Below are positions 33,367 through 43,126 of a stretch of DNA of 64,000 nucleotides, in pieces. Position 1 is the first letter of the stretch, and every line of letters starts with the position of its first letter. Source of the DNA: Pelomonas sp. Root1444. GTDB lineage: Bacteria; Pseudomonadota; Gammaproteobacteria; Burkholderiales; Burkholderiaceae_C. The notes below the pieces were generated by a model that was not told where the DNA came from, did no database searches, and worked only from the letters and a program-made list of their open reading frames with translations. Both the position numbers and the translations under genes were made by a program. Location of the stretch: contig NZ_LMFP01000028.1 of the NCBI RefSeq assembly GCF_001426885.1, positions 1-64,000 on the forward strand, given 5' to 3'.

Positions 33367-34629
33367 ATGGCCAACTTCTTACGAGCGGGACCGCAGTCCC
33401 GTTCTCTCATCGCGGCCAGCATCGTGGCCGCGGTCTTGCTGGTCGCATCAGCGGCCCATGCCGCACCACTGAGCTTCGAGCAGGCGCAGCTGCTGGCCGA
33501 GCAGCGCTCGGCGGCGCTGACAGCGCGCCAGGCCGCCGCCGACGGCGCGCAACAGGCACGCACGGCTGCCGGGCAGCTGCCCGATCCGAAGCTGGCAGTC
33601 GGCGTCGAGAACTTTCCGATCTCCGGGCCGGAGCGGTTCAGCTGGAACCGGGAGTCGATGACGATGCGCCGGGTCGGCTTCATGCAGGACGTGCCCAACG
33701 CCGCCAAGCGGGCAGCACAGCGCGACGCAGCTGGCGCCAAGGCGGAGCGCGAGCGCGCGATGCTGGAGGCCGAACGCCTGGCCGTGCGCCGCGAGGCTGC
33801 GCTGGCCTGGCTCAACTTGCACTTCGCCGAGCGCAGGCTGGCCGCCTTTGCCACCCTTGAGCAGGAAAACCGACTCCTGCAGGACACCCTGGCCGCACGC
33901 GTGGCGTCTGGCGCCGTGACGCCTGCCGACGCGCTGATGGCACGGCAGGAACTGCTGGACCTGGACGACCGCCGGGACGAGCTCCAGGCTGGTGTCGAGC
34001 AGGCGCGTGCCCAGTTGCGTCGGTGGACGGGGGAGCAGTCGGACCTGACAACCTCCTCCGAGGCGCCTGTGCTGCGACCCGATCTCGCCCGATTGCTCGG
34101 TGGGCTTGATCGGCACGCCGAACTTCTTGCCTTCAACCCGATGCTGGCCATGGCCCGCGCTGATCTTGACGAGGCCGTGGCCATGCGTCGAGGCGATTGG
34201 GGCTGGGAGGTGGCCTACGGCAACCGCGCCCGGGCCTTCGGGGACATGGTGTCCTTCCAGTTGACCTTCGAGCTGCCGGTTTCCAGGTCCACACGTCAGG
34301 AACCCGTGATCGCCTCGCGCCAAAAGGAGGTGGAGCGGCTGCAGGCCGAACGCGAGGACGCGCTGCGCCGAATCCGTGCCGACGTGGACGGCCAGGTGGC
34401 CGAGCTGCAGCGCCTGGAGCGCGTGCAGCAGCGCCAGCGCAGCGTTGCCTTGCCCCTCGCGCAGGAGCGCGCCCAGGTGACCCTGGCCAGCTACCAGTCG
34501 GGTCGCGCCGACCTCGGCGCCGTGCTCGCCGCGCGCAAGAACGCCGTCGAGGCGCAGTTGCGCGATCTCGATCTTCAAGCCCAGGTGCTCGCCCAGCAGG
34601 CCCGCCTGGCCTATCTCATTGCGGAGTGA
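33367..34629 (+). CDS. cusC: RND-type outer-membrane channel CusC/CzcC-like
   Basis: 420 aa TolC-family protein. Signal peptide to AAHA; OEP core helices such as FEQAQLLAEQRSAALTARQ and EVERLQAEREDALRRIRADV. It forms the outer-membrane exit of the tripartite pump with CusB and CusA. ATG 33367 is chosen over a GTG 15 bp upstream because GGAGAG sits before it. It lies 4 bp from cusB. Confidence 0.88.
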   Translation: MANFLRAGPQSRSLIAASIVAAVLLVASAAHAAPLSFEQAQLLAEQRSAALTARQAAADGAQQARTAAGQLPDPKLAVGVENFPISGPERFSWNRESMTMRRVGFMQDVPNAAKRAAQRDAAGAKAERERAMLEAERLAVRREAALAWLNLHFAERRLAAFATLEQENRLLQDTLAARVASGAVTPADALMARQELLDLDDRRDELQAGVEQARAQLRRWTGEQSDLTTSSEAPVLRPDLARLLGGLDRHAELLAFNPMLAMARADLDEAVAMRRGDWGWEVAYGNRARAFGDMVSFQLTFELPVSRSTRQEPVIASRQKEVERLQAEREDALRRIRADVDGQVAELQRLERVQQRQRSVALPLAQERAQVTLASYQSGRADLGAVLAARKNAVEAQLRDLDLQAQVLAQQARLAYLIAE

Positions 34630-34633
34630 CCCC

Positions 34634-36151
34634 ATGACCTCCAATAAGAAGTTGTCTGCCGCGGCCGCGCTGCTCGTCGTCCTCGGCGCCGGGCTCGGCT
34701 ATGGCATCGCCCAGTGGCGTGCCGGTGTGTCGCCCGCTGCCCACTCCGAGGTCTCGCCAGCTGCCGCCACCAGTGCGGCGACCGGTGATCGCAAGGTTCT
34801 CTATTGGTACGACCCCATGGTGCCGCAGCAGAAGTTCGACAAGCCAGGCAAGTCGCCCTTCATGGACATGCAGCTGGTCCCGAAGTACGCCGGCGACTCG
34901 CCGGCCGGCGGCGTGGCCGTCGATCCACGCGTGGCTCAGATGCTCGGCGTGCGCACCGCAACTGCAGAAAGGCTGCGCATCGGCACCACGCTGCAGGTCC
35001 CGGCCACGGTCCAGCTCAACGAACGCGACGTCTCGATCTTGCAGGCCCGCACGGCAGGCTTTGTCCAGCGGGTCGCCCGCCTGGCACCCGGTGACGTCGT
35101 GGCTGCCGGCGCCTTCATTGCCGAACTGCTGGTACCGGAATGGGCCGGCGCCCAGCAGGAGTTCCTGGCGGTGCGCCGTACCGGCGACGAAGCCTTGACC
35201 TCTGCGGCGCGCCAGCGCCTCGTGCTCATGGGCATGCCGGTCTCCCTGATCCAGCAGGTGGAGCGCACCGGTCAGGTCCAGGCGCTGACGACCGTGCATG
35301 CGCCAACGGGTGGCCTGGTGCAGGAGCTGATGGTTCGTCAGGGCATGACCGTGTCCCAGGGCATGAGCCTGGCCCGCATCACGGGACTGTCCAAAGTCTG
35401 GATCGAGGCCGCATTGCCAGAAGCCCAGGCCGGCACGGTCCGGGTGGGCGAGTCCGTCGAAGTGGTGCTGGCCGCTTTCCCAGGCGAGACGCTGCGCGGC
35501 AAGATCAGCGCGGTGCTTCCGGAAGCCAGCAGCGAGACGCGCACGCTGCGCGTCAGGGCTGAGCTGCCCAATCCCCAGGGGCGCTTGCGGGCCGGCATGT
35601 TCGCCAGGATGCAGCTGGGTGCGTCCAGCGAGGAAGCACTGGTTGTCCCCGCCGAGGCGGTCATCCGCACCGGCCAGCGCGCGATCGTCTACGTCGTCGA
35701 GCAGCCCGGGCGATTCACGCCGGTCCAGGTGCGCCTGGGCCGCGAGCTGGGCGACAAGCTGGAGGTGCTGCAGGGCTTGCAGCCAGGCCAGCAGGTCGTC
35801 GCTTCAGGGCAGTTCCTCATCGACTCCGAGGCCAGCATGCAAGGCGTGATGCAGCGGCAGGCGGACCCCGGTGTACCGGCCGCCAGCGCCGCATCGGGGC
35901 CGGCATCGGCCACATCAACGCTTGAAGCGGTCGGCAAGGTCGTGGCGTTCACCGGGCAGCAGGTCACGCTGGACCATGAGGCGGTGCCCGCGCTCCAGTG
36001 GCCGGCGATGCAGATGGACTTCCGTCTCGCCCAGCCAGGGCTTGGCAAGGGCTTCAAGCCGGGCGACGTCGTCCGGTTCTCCTTCCGTGAGAGCCAGGAC
36101 GGCTACGAGGTGATCGCCCTGCGCCGTGAAGCCCAGGGAGGCGCCAAATGA
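34634..36151 (+). CDS. cusB: RND periplasmic adaptor CusB with CusF-like C terminus
   Basis: 505 aa. After one N-terminal membrane anchor comes a metal-binding repeat ([20 protein letters not shown], residues ~56-85), then lipoyl and hairpin domains ([20 protein letters not shown]) and beta-barrel ([17 protein letters not shown]). The last ~70 residues ([15 protein letters not shown], then [10 protein letters not shown]) form a fused CusF-like domain with the W-x2-M-x-M motif. So adaptor and chaperone are one protein here. The stop overlaps cusA (ATGA). Confidence 0.93.
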   Translation: MTSNKKLSAAAALLVVLGAGLGYGIAQWRAGVSPAAHSEVSPAAATSAATGDRKVLYWYDPMVPQQKFDKPGKSPFMDMQLVPKYAGDSPAGGVAVDPRVAQMLGVRTATAERLRIGTTLQVPATVQLNERDVSILQARTAGFVQRVARLAPGDVVAAGAFIAELLVPEWAGAQQEFLAVRRTGDEALTSAARQRLVLMGMPVSLIQQVERTGQVQALTTVHAPTGGLVQELMVRQGMTVSQGMSLARITGLSKVWIEAALPEAQAGTVRVGESVEVVLAAFPGETLRGKISAVLPEASSETRTLRVRAELPNPQGRLRAGMFARMQLGASSEEALVVPAEAVIRTGQRAIVYVVEQPGRFTPVQVRLGRELGDKLEVLQGLQPGQQVVASGQFLIDSEASMQGVMQRQADPGVPAASAASGPASATSTLEAVGKVVAFTGQQVTLDHEAVPALQWPAMQMDFRLAQPGLGKGFKPGDVVRFSFRESQDGYEVIALRREAQGGAK

Positions 36152-39100
36152 TCGCCGCGTTGATCCGCTGGTCAGTCGGCAACCGCTTCCTGGTGCTGCT
36201 GGCCACGCTCTTCCTCGCCGTCGCCGGCGTGCTGTCGCTGCGCGCCACGCCCATCGACGCGCTGCCGGACTTGTCGGACGTGCAGGTCATCATCCGCACC
36301 AGCTACCCCGGCCAGGCACCACAGATCGTCGAGAACCAGGTCACCTACCCGCTGGCAACGACCATGCTGTCGGTGCCGGGAGCCAAGGCCGTGCGGGCGT
36401 TCTCCTTCTTCGGGGACTCCTTCGTCTACGTGATCTTCGAGGACGGCACCGACCTGTACTGGGCACGCTCCCGCGTGCTGGAGTACCTGAACCAGGTCCA
36501 GAGCAGGTTGCCGGCGACGGCCAAACCCTCGCTCGGGCCCGATGCGACCGGCGTGGGCTGGGTCTTCCAATACGCGCTGGTGGACCGCAGCGGGCAGCAC
36601 GATCTGTCGCAACTGCGCGCGCTGCAGGACTGGTTCCTCAAGTTCGAGCTGAAGGCCGTCGCCAATGTCGCCGAGGTCGCCACCGTCGGCGGCATGGTCA
36701 AGCAGTACCAGGTGGTCATGGATCCGGCCAAGCTGATCGCCTACGGCGTGACGCATAACCAGGTGCGCGAGGCACTGATGAACGGCAACCAGGAGAGCGG
36801 CGGCGCGGTGCTGGAGCTGGCCGAGGCCGAGTACATGGTGCGTGCCAGTGGCTTCCTCAAGTCACTCGACGACTTTCGCAGCATCGTGCTGGCCAGCCGC
36901 AACGGCGTGCCGGTCCTGCTGGGCCAGGTCGCCACCATCCAGATCGGGCCGGAGATGCGCCGCGGCATCACCGAGCTGGACGGCGAAGGCGAGGCGGTGG
37001 GGGGCGTGGTGATCCTGCGCACCGGCAAGAACGCCCAGGCGACGATTGCCGCGCTCAAGGACAAGCTCAAGCAGTTGCAGGCCAGCCTGCCCAAAGGCGT
37101 CGAGATCGTCACGACCTATGACCGCAGCTCGCTGATCCAGCGCGCCATCGACAACCTGTCGATGAAGCTGGTCGAGGAATTCATCGTCGTCGCGCTGGTC
37201 TGTGCGGTGTTCCTGTGGCATTTGCGCTCGGCGCTGGTGGCCATCATCTCGCTGCCGCTGGGCGTGATGGCGGCCTTCCTGGTCATGCAGCAGCAGGGGC
37301 TGAACGCCAACATCATGTCGCTGGGCGGCATCGCCATTGCCGTCGGCGCCATGGTGGACGCAGCCGTGGTCATGATCGAGAACGCCCACAAGAAGCTGGA
37401 GGCCTGGCAGCACGCGCATCCGGGCGAAGAACTCAAGGGTGAGGCCCGTTGGCTGGTCATCACCGACGCGGCCGTCGAGGTGGGACCGGCGCTGTTCTTC
37501 TCGCTGCTCATCATCACCCTGTCCTTTGTCCCGGTCTTCACGCTGCAGGCGCAGGAGGGGCGGTTGTTCGGCCCGCTGGCCTACACCAAGACCTACGCGA
37601 TGGCGGCTGCCGCGGGGCTGTCGGTCACGCTGATCCCGGTGCTGATGGGCTACTGGATCCGCGGGCGCATTCCCGACGAGCGGCGCAACCCCATCACGCG
37701 GGGACTGATCACGATGTATCGGCCTGCGCTGGAGGCGGTGTTGCGCTGGCCCAAGGCCACGATCCTGGTGGCCGTGGCGGTGTTCGCGACGACCCTCTGG
37801 CCCCTGATGCGTCTGGGCGGCGAGTTCCTGCCGCCCCTGGACGAGGGCGACCTGCTGTACATGCCGTCTGCGCTGCCTGGCCTGTCCGCCCAGAAAGCCG
37901 CCGAACTGCTGCAGATCACCGACCGCATGATCAAGACCGTGCCCGAGGTGCAAAGGGTGTTTGGCAAGGCCGGACGGGCAGAGACCGCCACCGACCCCGC
38001 GCCGTTGGAGATGTTCGAGACCACGGTCCAGCTCAAGCCGCGCGAGCAGTGGCGCCCGGGCATGACGCCGGAGAAGCTGGTGGAGGAACTGGACCGCACG
38101 GTGAAGGTGCCAGGACTGAGCAACATCTGGATCCCGCCGATCCGCAACCGCATCGACATGCTGGCCACCGGTATCAAGAGCCCGATCGGGGTCAAGGTAT
38201 CCGCCACGGATCTGACCGCCATCGACCGGGTTGCGGCCCAGATCGAGGCCGTGGCGAAGAATGTGCCTGGTGTCAGCTCTGCGCTGGCCGAGCGCCTGAC
38301 CGGCGGCCGCTACGTCGACGTGCAGATCGACCGCGCGGCTGCTGCTCGCTACGGCATGAACGTGAGCGACGTCCAGTCGGTGGTGTCGGGTGCCATCGGC
38401 GGAGAGAACGTCGGCGAGACCGTCGAAGGCCTGGCCCGCTTCCCGATCAACCTGCGCTACCCACGCGAGCTGCGCGACACGCCGGAAAAGCTGCGCAACC
38501 TGGCCGTGCTCACGCCCGGCGGCCAGCAGGTGACGCTGGGCAGCCTGGCCACCGTCGCGATCGTTGACGGAGCGCCCATGCTCAAGAGCGAGAACGCCCG
38601 GCCGTCCGGCTGGGTCTACGTCGACGTGCGCGGCCGCGACCTGGCATCGGTCGCTGGCGACCTGCGGCGCGCCGTGGCTCAGCAGGTGCACCTGGAGTCG
38701 GGCATGAGCCTGGCGTACTCCGGGCAGTTCGAGTACATGGAGCGCGCCAACGAGCGGCTCAAGGTCGTCGTGCCCGCAACGCTGCTCATCATCTTCGTGC
38801 TGCTGTACCTGACGTTCCGGAGCGCCGAGGACGCCGCGTTGATCATGGCCACGCTGCCGCTCGCGTTGACTGGCGGGGTCTGGTTCCTCTACCTGCTGGG
38901 CTACAACCTGTCCGTGGCCACCGGCGTGGGCTTCATCGCGCTGGCGGGCGTGTCGGCCGAGTTCGGCGTGGTGATGCTGCTGTATCTCAAGCACGCGCTC
39001 GAAGACCGGATGCGCGCCGGCCTGTCCATCACCCGCGACGTGGTGCTCGACGCCGTCCGCGAGGGCGCCGTATTGCGAGTGCGACCCAAGGCAATGACCG

Positions 39101-39279
39101 TGGCGGTGATCCTTGCCGGCCTGCTGCCCATCGTTTGGGGATCAGGCACCGGGTCGGAGGTCATGAGCCGGATCGCCGCACCCATGCTTGGCGGCATGGT
39201 CACAGCGCCGCTGCTGTCGTTGTTCGTCGTGCCGGCCGCGTTTGTTCTGATTCGTGCAAGGCGCAAGGCTTCACTGTGA
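36148..39279 (+). CDS. cusA: heavy-metal RND efflux permease CusA
   Basis: 1043 aa, the usual length. TM4 carries the HME4-type signature [17 protein letters not shown] (about residues 402-418), characteristic of monovalent Cu(I)/Ag(I) pumps. Periplasmic loops and twelve transmembrane segments are complete. It takes Cu(I)/Ag(I) from periplasm and cytoplasm and drives it through CusC using the proton gradient. It starts within the cusB stop codon (ATGA). Confidence 0.95.
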   Translation: MIAALIRWSVGNRFLVLLATLFLAVAGVLSLRATPIDALPDLSDVQVIIRTSYPGQAPQIVENQVTYPLATTMLSVPGAKAVRAFSFFGDSFVYVIFEDGTDLYWARSRVLEYLNQVQSRLPATAKPSLGPDATGVGWVFQYALVDRSGQHDLSQLRALQDWFLKFELKAVANVAEVATVGGMVKQYQVVMDPAKLIAYGVTHNQVREALMNGNQESGGAVLELAEAEYMVRASGFLKSLDDFRSIVLASRNGVPVLLGQVATIQIGPEMRRGITELDGEGEAVGGVVILRTGKNAQATIAALKDKLKQLQASLPKGVEIVTTYDRSSLIQRAIDNLSMKLVEEFIVVALVCAVFLWHLRSALVAIISLPLGVMAAFLVMQQQGLNANIMSLGGIAIAVGAMVDAAVVMIENAHKKLEAWQHAHPGEELKGEARWLVITDAAVEVGPALFFSLLIITLSFVPVFTLQAQEGRLFGPLAYTKTYAMAAAAGLSVTLIPVLMGYWIRGRIPDERRNPITRGLITMYRPALEAVLRWPKATILVAVAVFATTLWPLMRLGGEFLPPLDEGDLLYMPSALPGLSAQKAAELLQITDRMIKTVPEVQRVFGKAGRAETATDPAPLEMFETTVQLKPREQWRPGMTPEKLVEELDRTVKVPGLSNIWIPPIRNRIDMLATGIKSPIGVKVSATDLTAIDRVAAQIEAVAKNVPGVSSALAERLTGGRYVDVQIDRAAAARYGMNVSDVQSVVSGAIGGENVGETVEGLARFPINLRYPRELRDTPEKLRNLAVLTPGGQQVTLGSLATVAIVDGAPMLKSENARPSGWVYVDVRGRDLASVAGDLRRAVAQQVHLESGMSLAYSGQFEYMERANERLKVVVPATLLIIFVLLYLTFRSAEDAALIMATLPLALTGGVWFLYLLGYNLSVATGVGFIALAGVSAEFGVVMLLYLKHALEDRMRAGLSITRDVVLDAVREGAVLRVRPKAMTVAVILAGLLPIVWGSGTGSEVMSRIAAPMLGGMVTAPLLSLFVVPAAFVLIRARRKASL

Positions 39280-39375
39280 GCCGCGCCGTTTATTGCTTAA
39301 GGCTTGCCCCCGTGGGAAGGTCAACGGGTCTTGCCCTTGGCATGCTGCCTTTGTGTATCCGTACAGTCACGGGTT

Positions 39376-39762
39376 ATGAAACATCTCCTCCTGTCCGCCT
39401 TGGGCGCCATTGCCTTGTGGGGCGGCGCTGCTCGCGCCGACGTCATCACTATCGAATGGGGCGCGGACGGCCGTTTCGCCAAGGAGCTGACGGTAGCGCC
39501 CGGCAAGTTCGCCGAGGTCTGCGGCAAGCTGCCCGCCAAGGCGGTCGTGCATTGGTCCTTCGAGACGGATTTGCGGCTCGACTTCAACATCCACTATCAC
39601 GAGGGCAAAAAGGTGGTCTTCCCGGCCAAAATTGACGGGAGTCAGCAGGCCAATGGCGAGCTGAACGCGCCGGTCGCCCAGGATTTCTGTTGGATGTGGA
39701 GCAACAAGGCAGGCGGCGAGGCCAAGATGAAGTTCGACCTCCAGCGCAACGCTGGCACCTGA
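39376..39762 (+). CDS. periplasmic hypothetical protein, 128 aa
   Basis: Signal peptide MKHLLLSALGAIALWGGAARA. The mature ~107 residues look like a beta-sandwich: VVHWSFETDLRLDFNIHYHEG, then a late DFCWMWSNKAGGEAKMKFDL. The pairing of a single early Cys (EVCGK) and a late Cys (FCWMW) permits a disulfide. The FxxxxHYHEG and FCWMW-NK elements faintly recall GOLD/emp24-type domains, a low-confidence guess. It lies 96 bp after cusA on the same strand. Confidence 0.6.
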   Translation: MKHLLLSALGAIALWGGAARADVITIEWGADGRFAKELTVAPGKFAEVCGKLPAKAVVHWSFETDLRLDFNIHYHEGKKVVFPAKIDGSQQANGELNAPVAQDFCWMWSNKAGGEAKMKFDLQRNAGT

Positions 39763-39955
39763 ACGTGTCTGGTGGCACTCACCTGTGCCACCGGCGTCTC
39801 CGTTCCGGGCATGTGCAGAGCCCGCGCCTGCCATGGAGCGCAGGGCGCGTGAACGCCTTGAAGCGCTTGCTAAGCTTGCGCCGTGTTCGCTGCATTTGAT
39901 GACGCATCGATAGGCCGGGCGGCTTCGGGACAACGCCCTCGTGAGCCACCGGTCC

Positions 39956-40573
39956 TCAATGTTGATGGGGGCTGTGCCCTGTCAAATGGGCGCCGATGAT
40001 GAACACTGCGGCGACGGCCGTGGCGATCATGAGAGTCTTGAGCCATCGACCCGGCTTGGCCGCCGTCGACGAAGCATCGCCTCGGCGCGCCCAGGCGATC
40101 TGACCATTTGGCTTGTAGGTCCCCAGAGCCGCAGCGACCACCAATGCGACCAAGGCGGCCGCCGAGTCCCACACCAGCTGCAGCCGCAGCCCCCTGAGGT
40201 CCGAGGGCAGCATCGGCCCTTGAGCGGCCGCAGCCGCGAGATCGTCGGTGGGGCCCATGTGCAGCAGCAGGATGCCCAGGGCCGCGACGCTGATGACCAG
40301 TTTGACGACGATCCAGGCATGGCGCACCACCCCCCACGGCGTGACCAGTGCCTGGACGAGGCCACTGGCCACTGACGCGATGCCCAGCGGCATCACGACA
40401 TGCCAGCCAACGTCTTGCATGCCGAGGTAAGCCGCGCGCGTGGCGAACTCAGTTGGACCATCGAGTCCCTTGGCGGCAAGCGCAAAATAGGTCGCGATTG
40501 CTCCCATCCAGCCCAGTGAACCGATCAGGTGTACGAGCATCAGCGCCTTGCGCCAGGAGCCGGTGAGTTGCAT
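39956..40573 (-). CDS. integral membrane protein, 205 aa
   Basis: Starts MQLTGSWRKALMLVHLIGSLGWMGA at ATG 40573; the longer frame upstream crosses the operator and is unlikely. Five hydrophobic segments (HLIGSLGWMGAIATYFALAA, WHVVMPLGIASVASGLVQAL, WIVVKLVISVAALGILLLHM, LVWDSAAALVALVVAAALG, LKTLMIATAVAAVFIIGAHL). The C terminus is His-rich (HLTGHSPHQH). It resembles DUF2269-type membrane proteins. Divergent from a TetR regulator with a perfect dyad between, so likely TetR-controlled. Confidence 0.75.
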   Translation of the reverse strand: MQLTGSWRKALMLVHLIGSLGWMGAIATYFALAAKGLDGPTEFATRAAYLGMQDVGWHVVMPLGIASVASGLVQALVTPWGVVRHAWIVVKLVISVAALGILLLHMGPTDDLAAAAAQGPMLPSDLRGLRLQLVWDSAAALVALVVAAALGTYKPNGQIAWARRGDASSTAAKPGRWLKTLMIATAVAAVFIIGAHLTGHSPHQH

Positions 40574-40577
40574 GGGT

Positions 40578-40604
40578 CGTGTCGTTTCCTGTGTTGACGA
40601 CACG
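40578..40604. promoter_or_regulatory. TetR-type operator dyad
   Basis: CGTGTCGT and ACGACACG are perfect 8-bp arms with an 11-bp spacer, only 4 bp upstream of the start of the divergent membrane protein gene (40573). This is the typical position of a TetR repressor site for the gene encoded next to it. Confidence 0.65.
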
Positions 40605-40688
40605 GTATGAAGAGGTGGGCGGCAGGTCAATGAACAGCCGTGCTTCGGCGTCCGGATCCGGACACAGGTCACCATTTGTCTGCCGCCC

Positions 40689-41246
40689 ATGCCATTGCCA
40701 GAGCCAGATCGCCGCATCTCCCGCACGCAGTGCGCGCTACAGCAGGCGTTGCTCACGCTGACCGAGCGCAAGGACTATGAAGCGATCACGGTGGAGGAGC
40801 TGTGCGAGAGCGCCAACGTCGGCCGCTCCACTTTCTACGAGCACTTTCGTGGAAAGGACGATCTCAAGCGCAGCGGCGTGCGAGTCCTGGCGGCACGATT
40901 GAAGGACATGCCGCTGTCCTACGAGCTGGCGTTTTCTTTCAGCCTGCCTCTACTGGGGCACGCGAAAGCGCATCTGCGCCACATTCGAGCGCTTGGCCGC
41001 GGTCGCGGCCGTGAGGTGTCCCTGCAGGCATTGACCGGCGTGGTTCACGACCAAGTTGAAAGGGAGTTGCTCGCGACCAGGGCGCTGCCGGCAGCAGAGC
41101 TGGAGTTGGCGACACGGTTCTTCGCTGGCGCTTTCATGGCGGTGCTCGTCGGTTGGCTGGACGAAGGGGCGCGGCTGCCGGCTGAAGAGGTGGACGCCGC
41201 GTTTCGCAGGCTGGCGAGTGGCATCCGGACCACCGGTCAGCCCTAA
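40689..41246 (+). CDS. TetR/AcrR-family regulator
   Basis: 185 aa. N-terminal TetR HTH at residues ~9-55: SRTQCALQQALLTLTERKDY, then ITVEELCESANVGRSTFYEHFRGKDDL. The C-terminal ligand domain (~residues 75-180) is helical and includes FFAGAFMAVLVGWLDEG, usual for the TetR_C family. The ligand cannot be deduced. Divergent from the 205-aa membrane protein with an operator in between; probably represses it. Confidence 0.88.
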   Translation: MPLPEPDRRISRTQCALQQALLTLTERKDYEAITVEELCESANVGRSTFYEHFRGKDDLKRSGVRVLAARLKDMPLSYELAFSFSLPLLGHAKAHLRHIRALGRGRGREVSLQALTGVVHDQVERELLATRALPAAELELATRFFAGAFMAVLVGWLDEGARLPAEEVDAAFRRLASGIRTTGQP

Positions 41247-41318
41247 AAGGGTGTTGCGGCCGGGAGGCGTTCTAGCGCCGGCGCGGCGATGGCCCGAGGG
41301 CCCCGAGAATCTGGCGCC

Positions 41319-41903
41319 ATGGAAGAACTCAAAGCACTGGACCAATTGTCCGAGCCCGACGAGCGTCAACGGTTTTTCGTTGTTCGGGACACGCCTTTCA
41401 GCCCATACCGGCCGATGCAGGCGTCGGATATCTACGAGATGGCGGAACGCACCAGGCTGCACCCGGCCGTGCCAGATGAAGTGCGATCACACTTCGCGAT
41501 GGCGCAGAACCTGCTCGCGTATTCCTGGTACTGCTACCCGTTCAACGTGGCGGCCGAACTGCATGCCTACATCTCGGTCGAGTTTGCACTGCGCGTGCGG
41601 TTGGCGGCTCCGGCCTCGCGCAACTTCCAGTCTCTGCTAAAGGACGCGATGAGCACCGGTCTGATTACGTCCAGCGGGTTCACCTATGGCCGCGATCCCG
41701 AGCGGCAGGTGTATCCACCAAACACACAGGTACCTCCGAGGAATGCCCAAGTCGAGGACTACGCGACCACGATAGCCGAGGCCATGCGCTCGCTGCGAAA
41801 CGACCTTGCGCACGGCACGAACATGCTCCACATGAAGGGTGGCACGGTGCTGCTGGTGTGTTCGGAGCTCATCAATCAGCTGTTCGAGCCACGCGGCGTT
41901 TGA
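41319..41903 (+). CDS. HEPN-like hypothetical protein, 194 aa
   Basis: Starts MEELKALDQLSEPDERQRFF at ATG 41319. The C-terminal half is helical and carries MRSLRNDLAHGTNMLH (about residues 158-173), which contains the R-x4-H pattern of HEPN ribonucleases and of related HEPN scaffolds. The middle (YSWYCYPFNVAAELHAYISVEFALRVRL) fits the first HEPN helices. Function unknown; RNase toxin or inactive scaffold are both possible. It lies alone, after tetR on the same strand. Confidence 0.6.
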   Translation: MEELKALDQLSEPDERQRFFVVRDTPFSPYRPMQASDIYEMAERTRLHPAVPDEVRSHFAMAQNLLAYSWYCYPFNVAAELHAYISVEFALRVRLAAPASRNFQSLLKDAMSTGLITSSGFTYGRDPERQVYPPNTQVPPRNAQVEDYATTIAEAMRSLRNDLAHGTNMLHMKGGTVLLVCSELINQLFEPRGV

Positions 41904-41936
41904 GGTCGAAACTACTGCCAGCGCGGGCCAATCCAC

Positions 41937-42154
41937 CTACACGAGCGAAACCTTGACTGCCTTGACGGACTGGGCGGCGTCGGAGGAATGCTTCGCACGC
42001 GGCGCCGGCTGGTCCATGTACATGCCTTCGCGGAGCGCGCCGGCCGGCATCATCGCCACAGCCGGGTCAGCCTGTTGCGGGCAGACGCAGCCTGCGAAAC
42101 CATCGGTGAGAACAGCAACGACAGCATCACGATGAACGAGGTGGTCAGGCGATG
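41937..42154 (-). pseudogene. czcI-like small secreted protein remnant (apparent frameshift)
   Basis: One frame reads HRLTTSFIVMLSLLFSPMVS, close to HRLTTAFLVALSFLLPLQVA in the czcI gene at 49.2 kb. That frame turns off near 42085. The next frame continues CPQQADPAVAMMPAGALREG and ends VKAVKVSLV at 41937. A one-base change in the QAASA/CPQQ region would join the signal and mature parts. The start overlaps the 3' end of the CDF gene. A short intact ORF from internal ATGs is the alternative. Confidence 0.4.
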
Positions 42155-43116
42155 GGTGGAGCGGCGTCGTGCTTCTCTGCAAGCGCCGCCGTAGCGCTCT
42201 TGAAATGGTCCTCCTCGTCGGTCTGACCACACGCCTCGACCTCACACTGCACGGTGACGTGGTGGATGCCAAATGTCTCCGCCAGGCGCCTGCGCACCTC
42301 GGGAAGGATTTGCTTTTCAGCGTTCACCTCCGGCTCCGTCACAAGGTGGACCGTGAGCGTGCTCTTGCCGCTCGTCACCGCCCAGACGTGCAGGTCGTGC
42401 AGGCTTTTGACGCCAGGCACTGCCAGCAGAAGCTTCTTCAGCTCAACCATGTCGACGTCTTCGGGCACCCCTTCCAGCAGGATGTTGACGCTCGCCTTGA
42501 GCAACGTCCACGTCCGAGGTACGACCCACAGCCCAATGAGGATGGCGACCGCTGAGTCGACCCAGGCCCAGCCCGTGAACTTCAAGATGACCGCGCCGAC
42601 GATGACGCCGACCGAGCCAATCATGTCGGCCCACACCTCGAGGTAGGCACCCTTCACGTTCAGGCTCGACTCCTGGCCGCCCTGAAGGACGCGCATGCTG
42701 ATGAGATTGACCAGCAAGCCGATGACGGCGATGACGAGCATCGCCGTCGACTGGATTTCTGGCGGCGCCTTGATGCGCAGGTAGGCCTCGTAGAGGATGT
42801 AGACCGCCACGCCGAACAGCAGCATGGCGTTGAACGCTGCGGCCAGGATTTCGAAGCGGTGGTAGCCGAAGGTCCTTCGGGCATCGGCTGGCCGCTTGGC
42901 TATCCGGATGGCCGCAAGTGCAATGGCCAGCGCCGCGACGTCCGTGAACATATGCGCCGCGTCGGAGATGAGCGCGAGGCTCTGCGACACGATGCCGCCG
43001 ACCAGCTCGACGAGCAGGAACACTGTCGTGAGCGCTAAGGCAATCCGTAGCGAGCGCTGGTTCGCGCCCGCTGCGTGGTCGTGGCCCGCCGACCCGTGAC
43101 CGTGGTCGTCTGACAT
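42145..43116 (-). CDS. czcD: cation diffusion facilitator (CzcD/DmeF-type)
   Basis: 323 aa. His-rich N terminus (DDHGHGSAGHDHAAG), six membrane segments, and CDF zinc-site motifs: HMFTD with H and D in TM2 (ISDAAHMFTDVAALAIAL) and LEVWADMIGSVGVI in TM5. The C-terminal cytoplasmic domain has HDLHVW and HHVTVQCEVEACGQ. It exports Zn, Co or Cd from the cytoplasm in exchange for protons. I chose ATG 43116 because AAGGAG spaces properly to it. It lies 10 bp after czcA in the czc run. Confidence 0.92.
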   Translation of the reverse strand: MSDDHGHGSAGHDHAAGANQRSLRIALALTTVFLLVELVGGIVSQSLALISDAAHMFTDVAALAIALAAIRIAKRPADARRTFGYHRFEILAAAFNAMLLFGVAVYILYEAYLRIKAPPEIQSTAMLVIAVIGLLVNLISMRVLQGGQESSLNVKGAYLEVWADMIGSVGVIVGAVILKFTGWAWVDSAVAILIGLWVVPRTWTLLKASVNILLEGVPEDVDMVELKKLLLAVPGVKSLHDLHVWAVTSGKSTLTVHLVTEPEVNAEKQILPEVRRRLAETFGIHHVTVQCEVEACGQTDEEDHFKSATAALAEKHDAAPPIA

Positions 43117-43126
43117 CGTCATCTCC

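Noticed and set aside
36862-38994. Minus-strand 710-codon open frame opposite cusA
   Set aside because: Antisense shadow with Gln/His/Arg-rich low-complexity composition.
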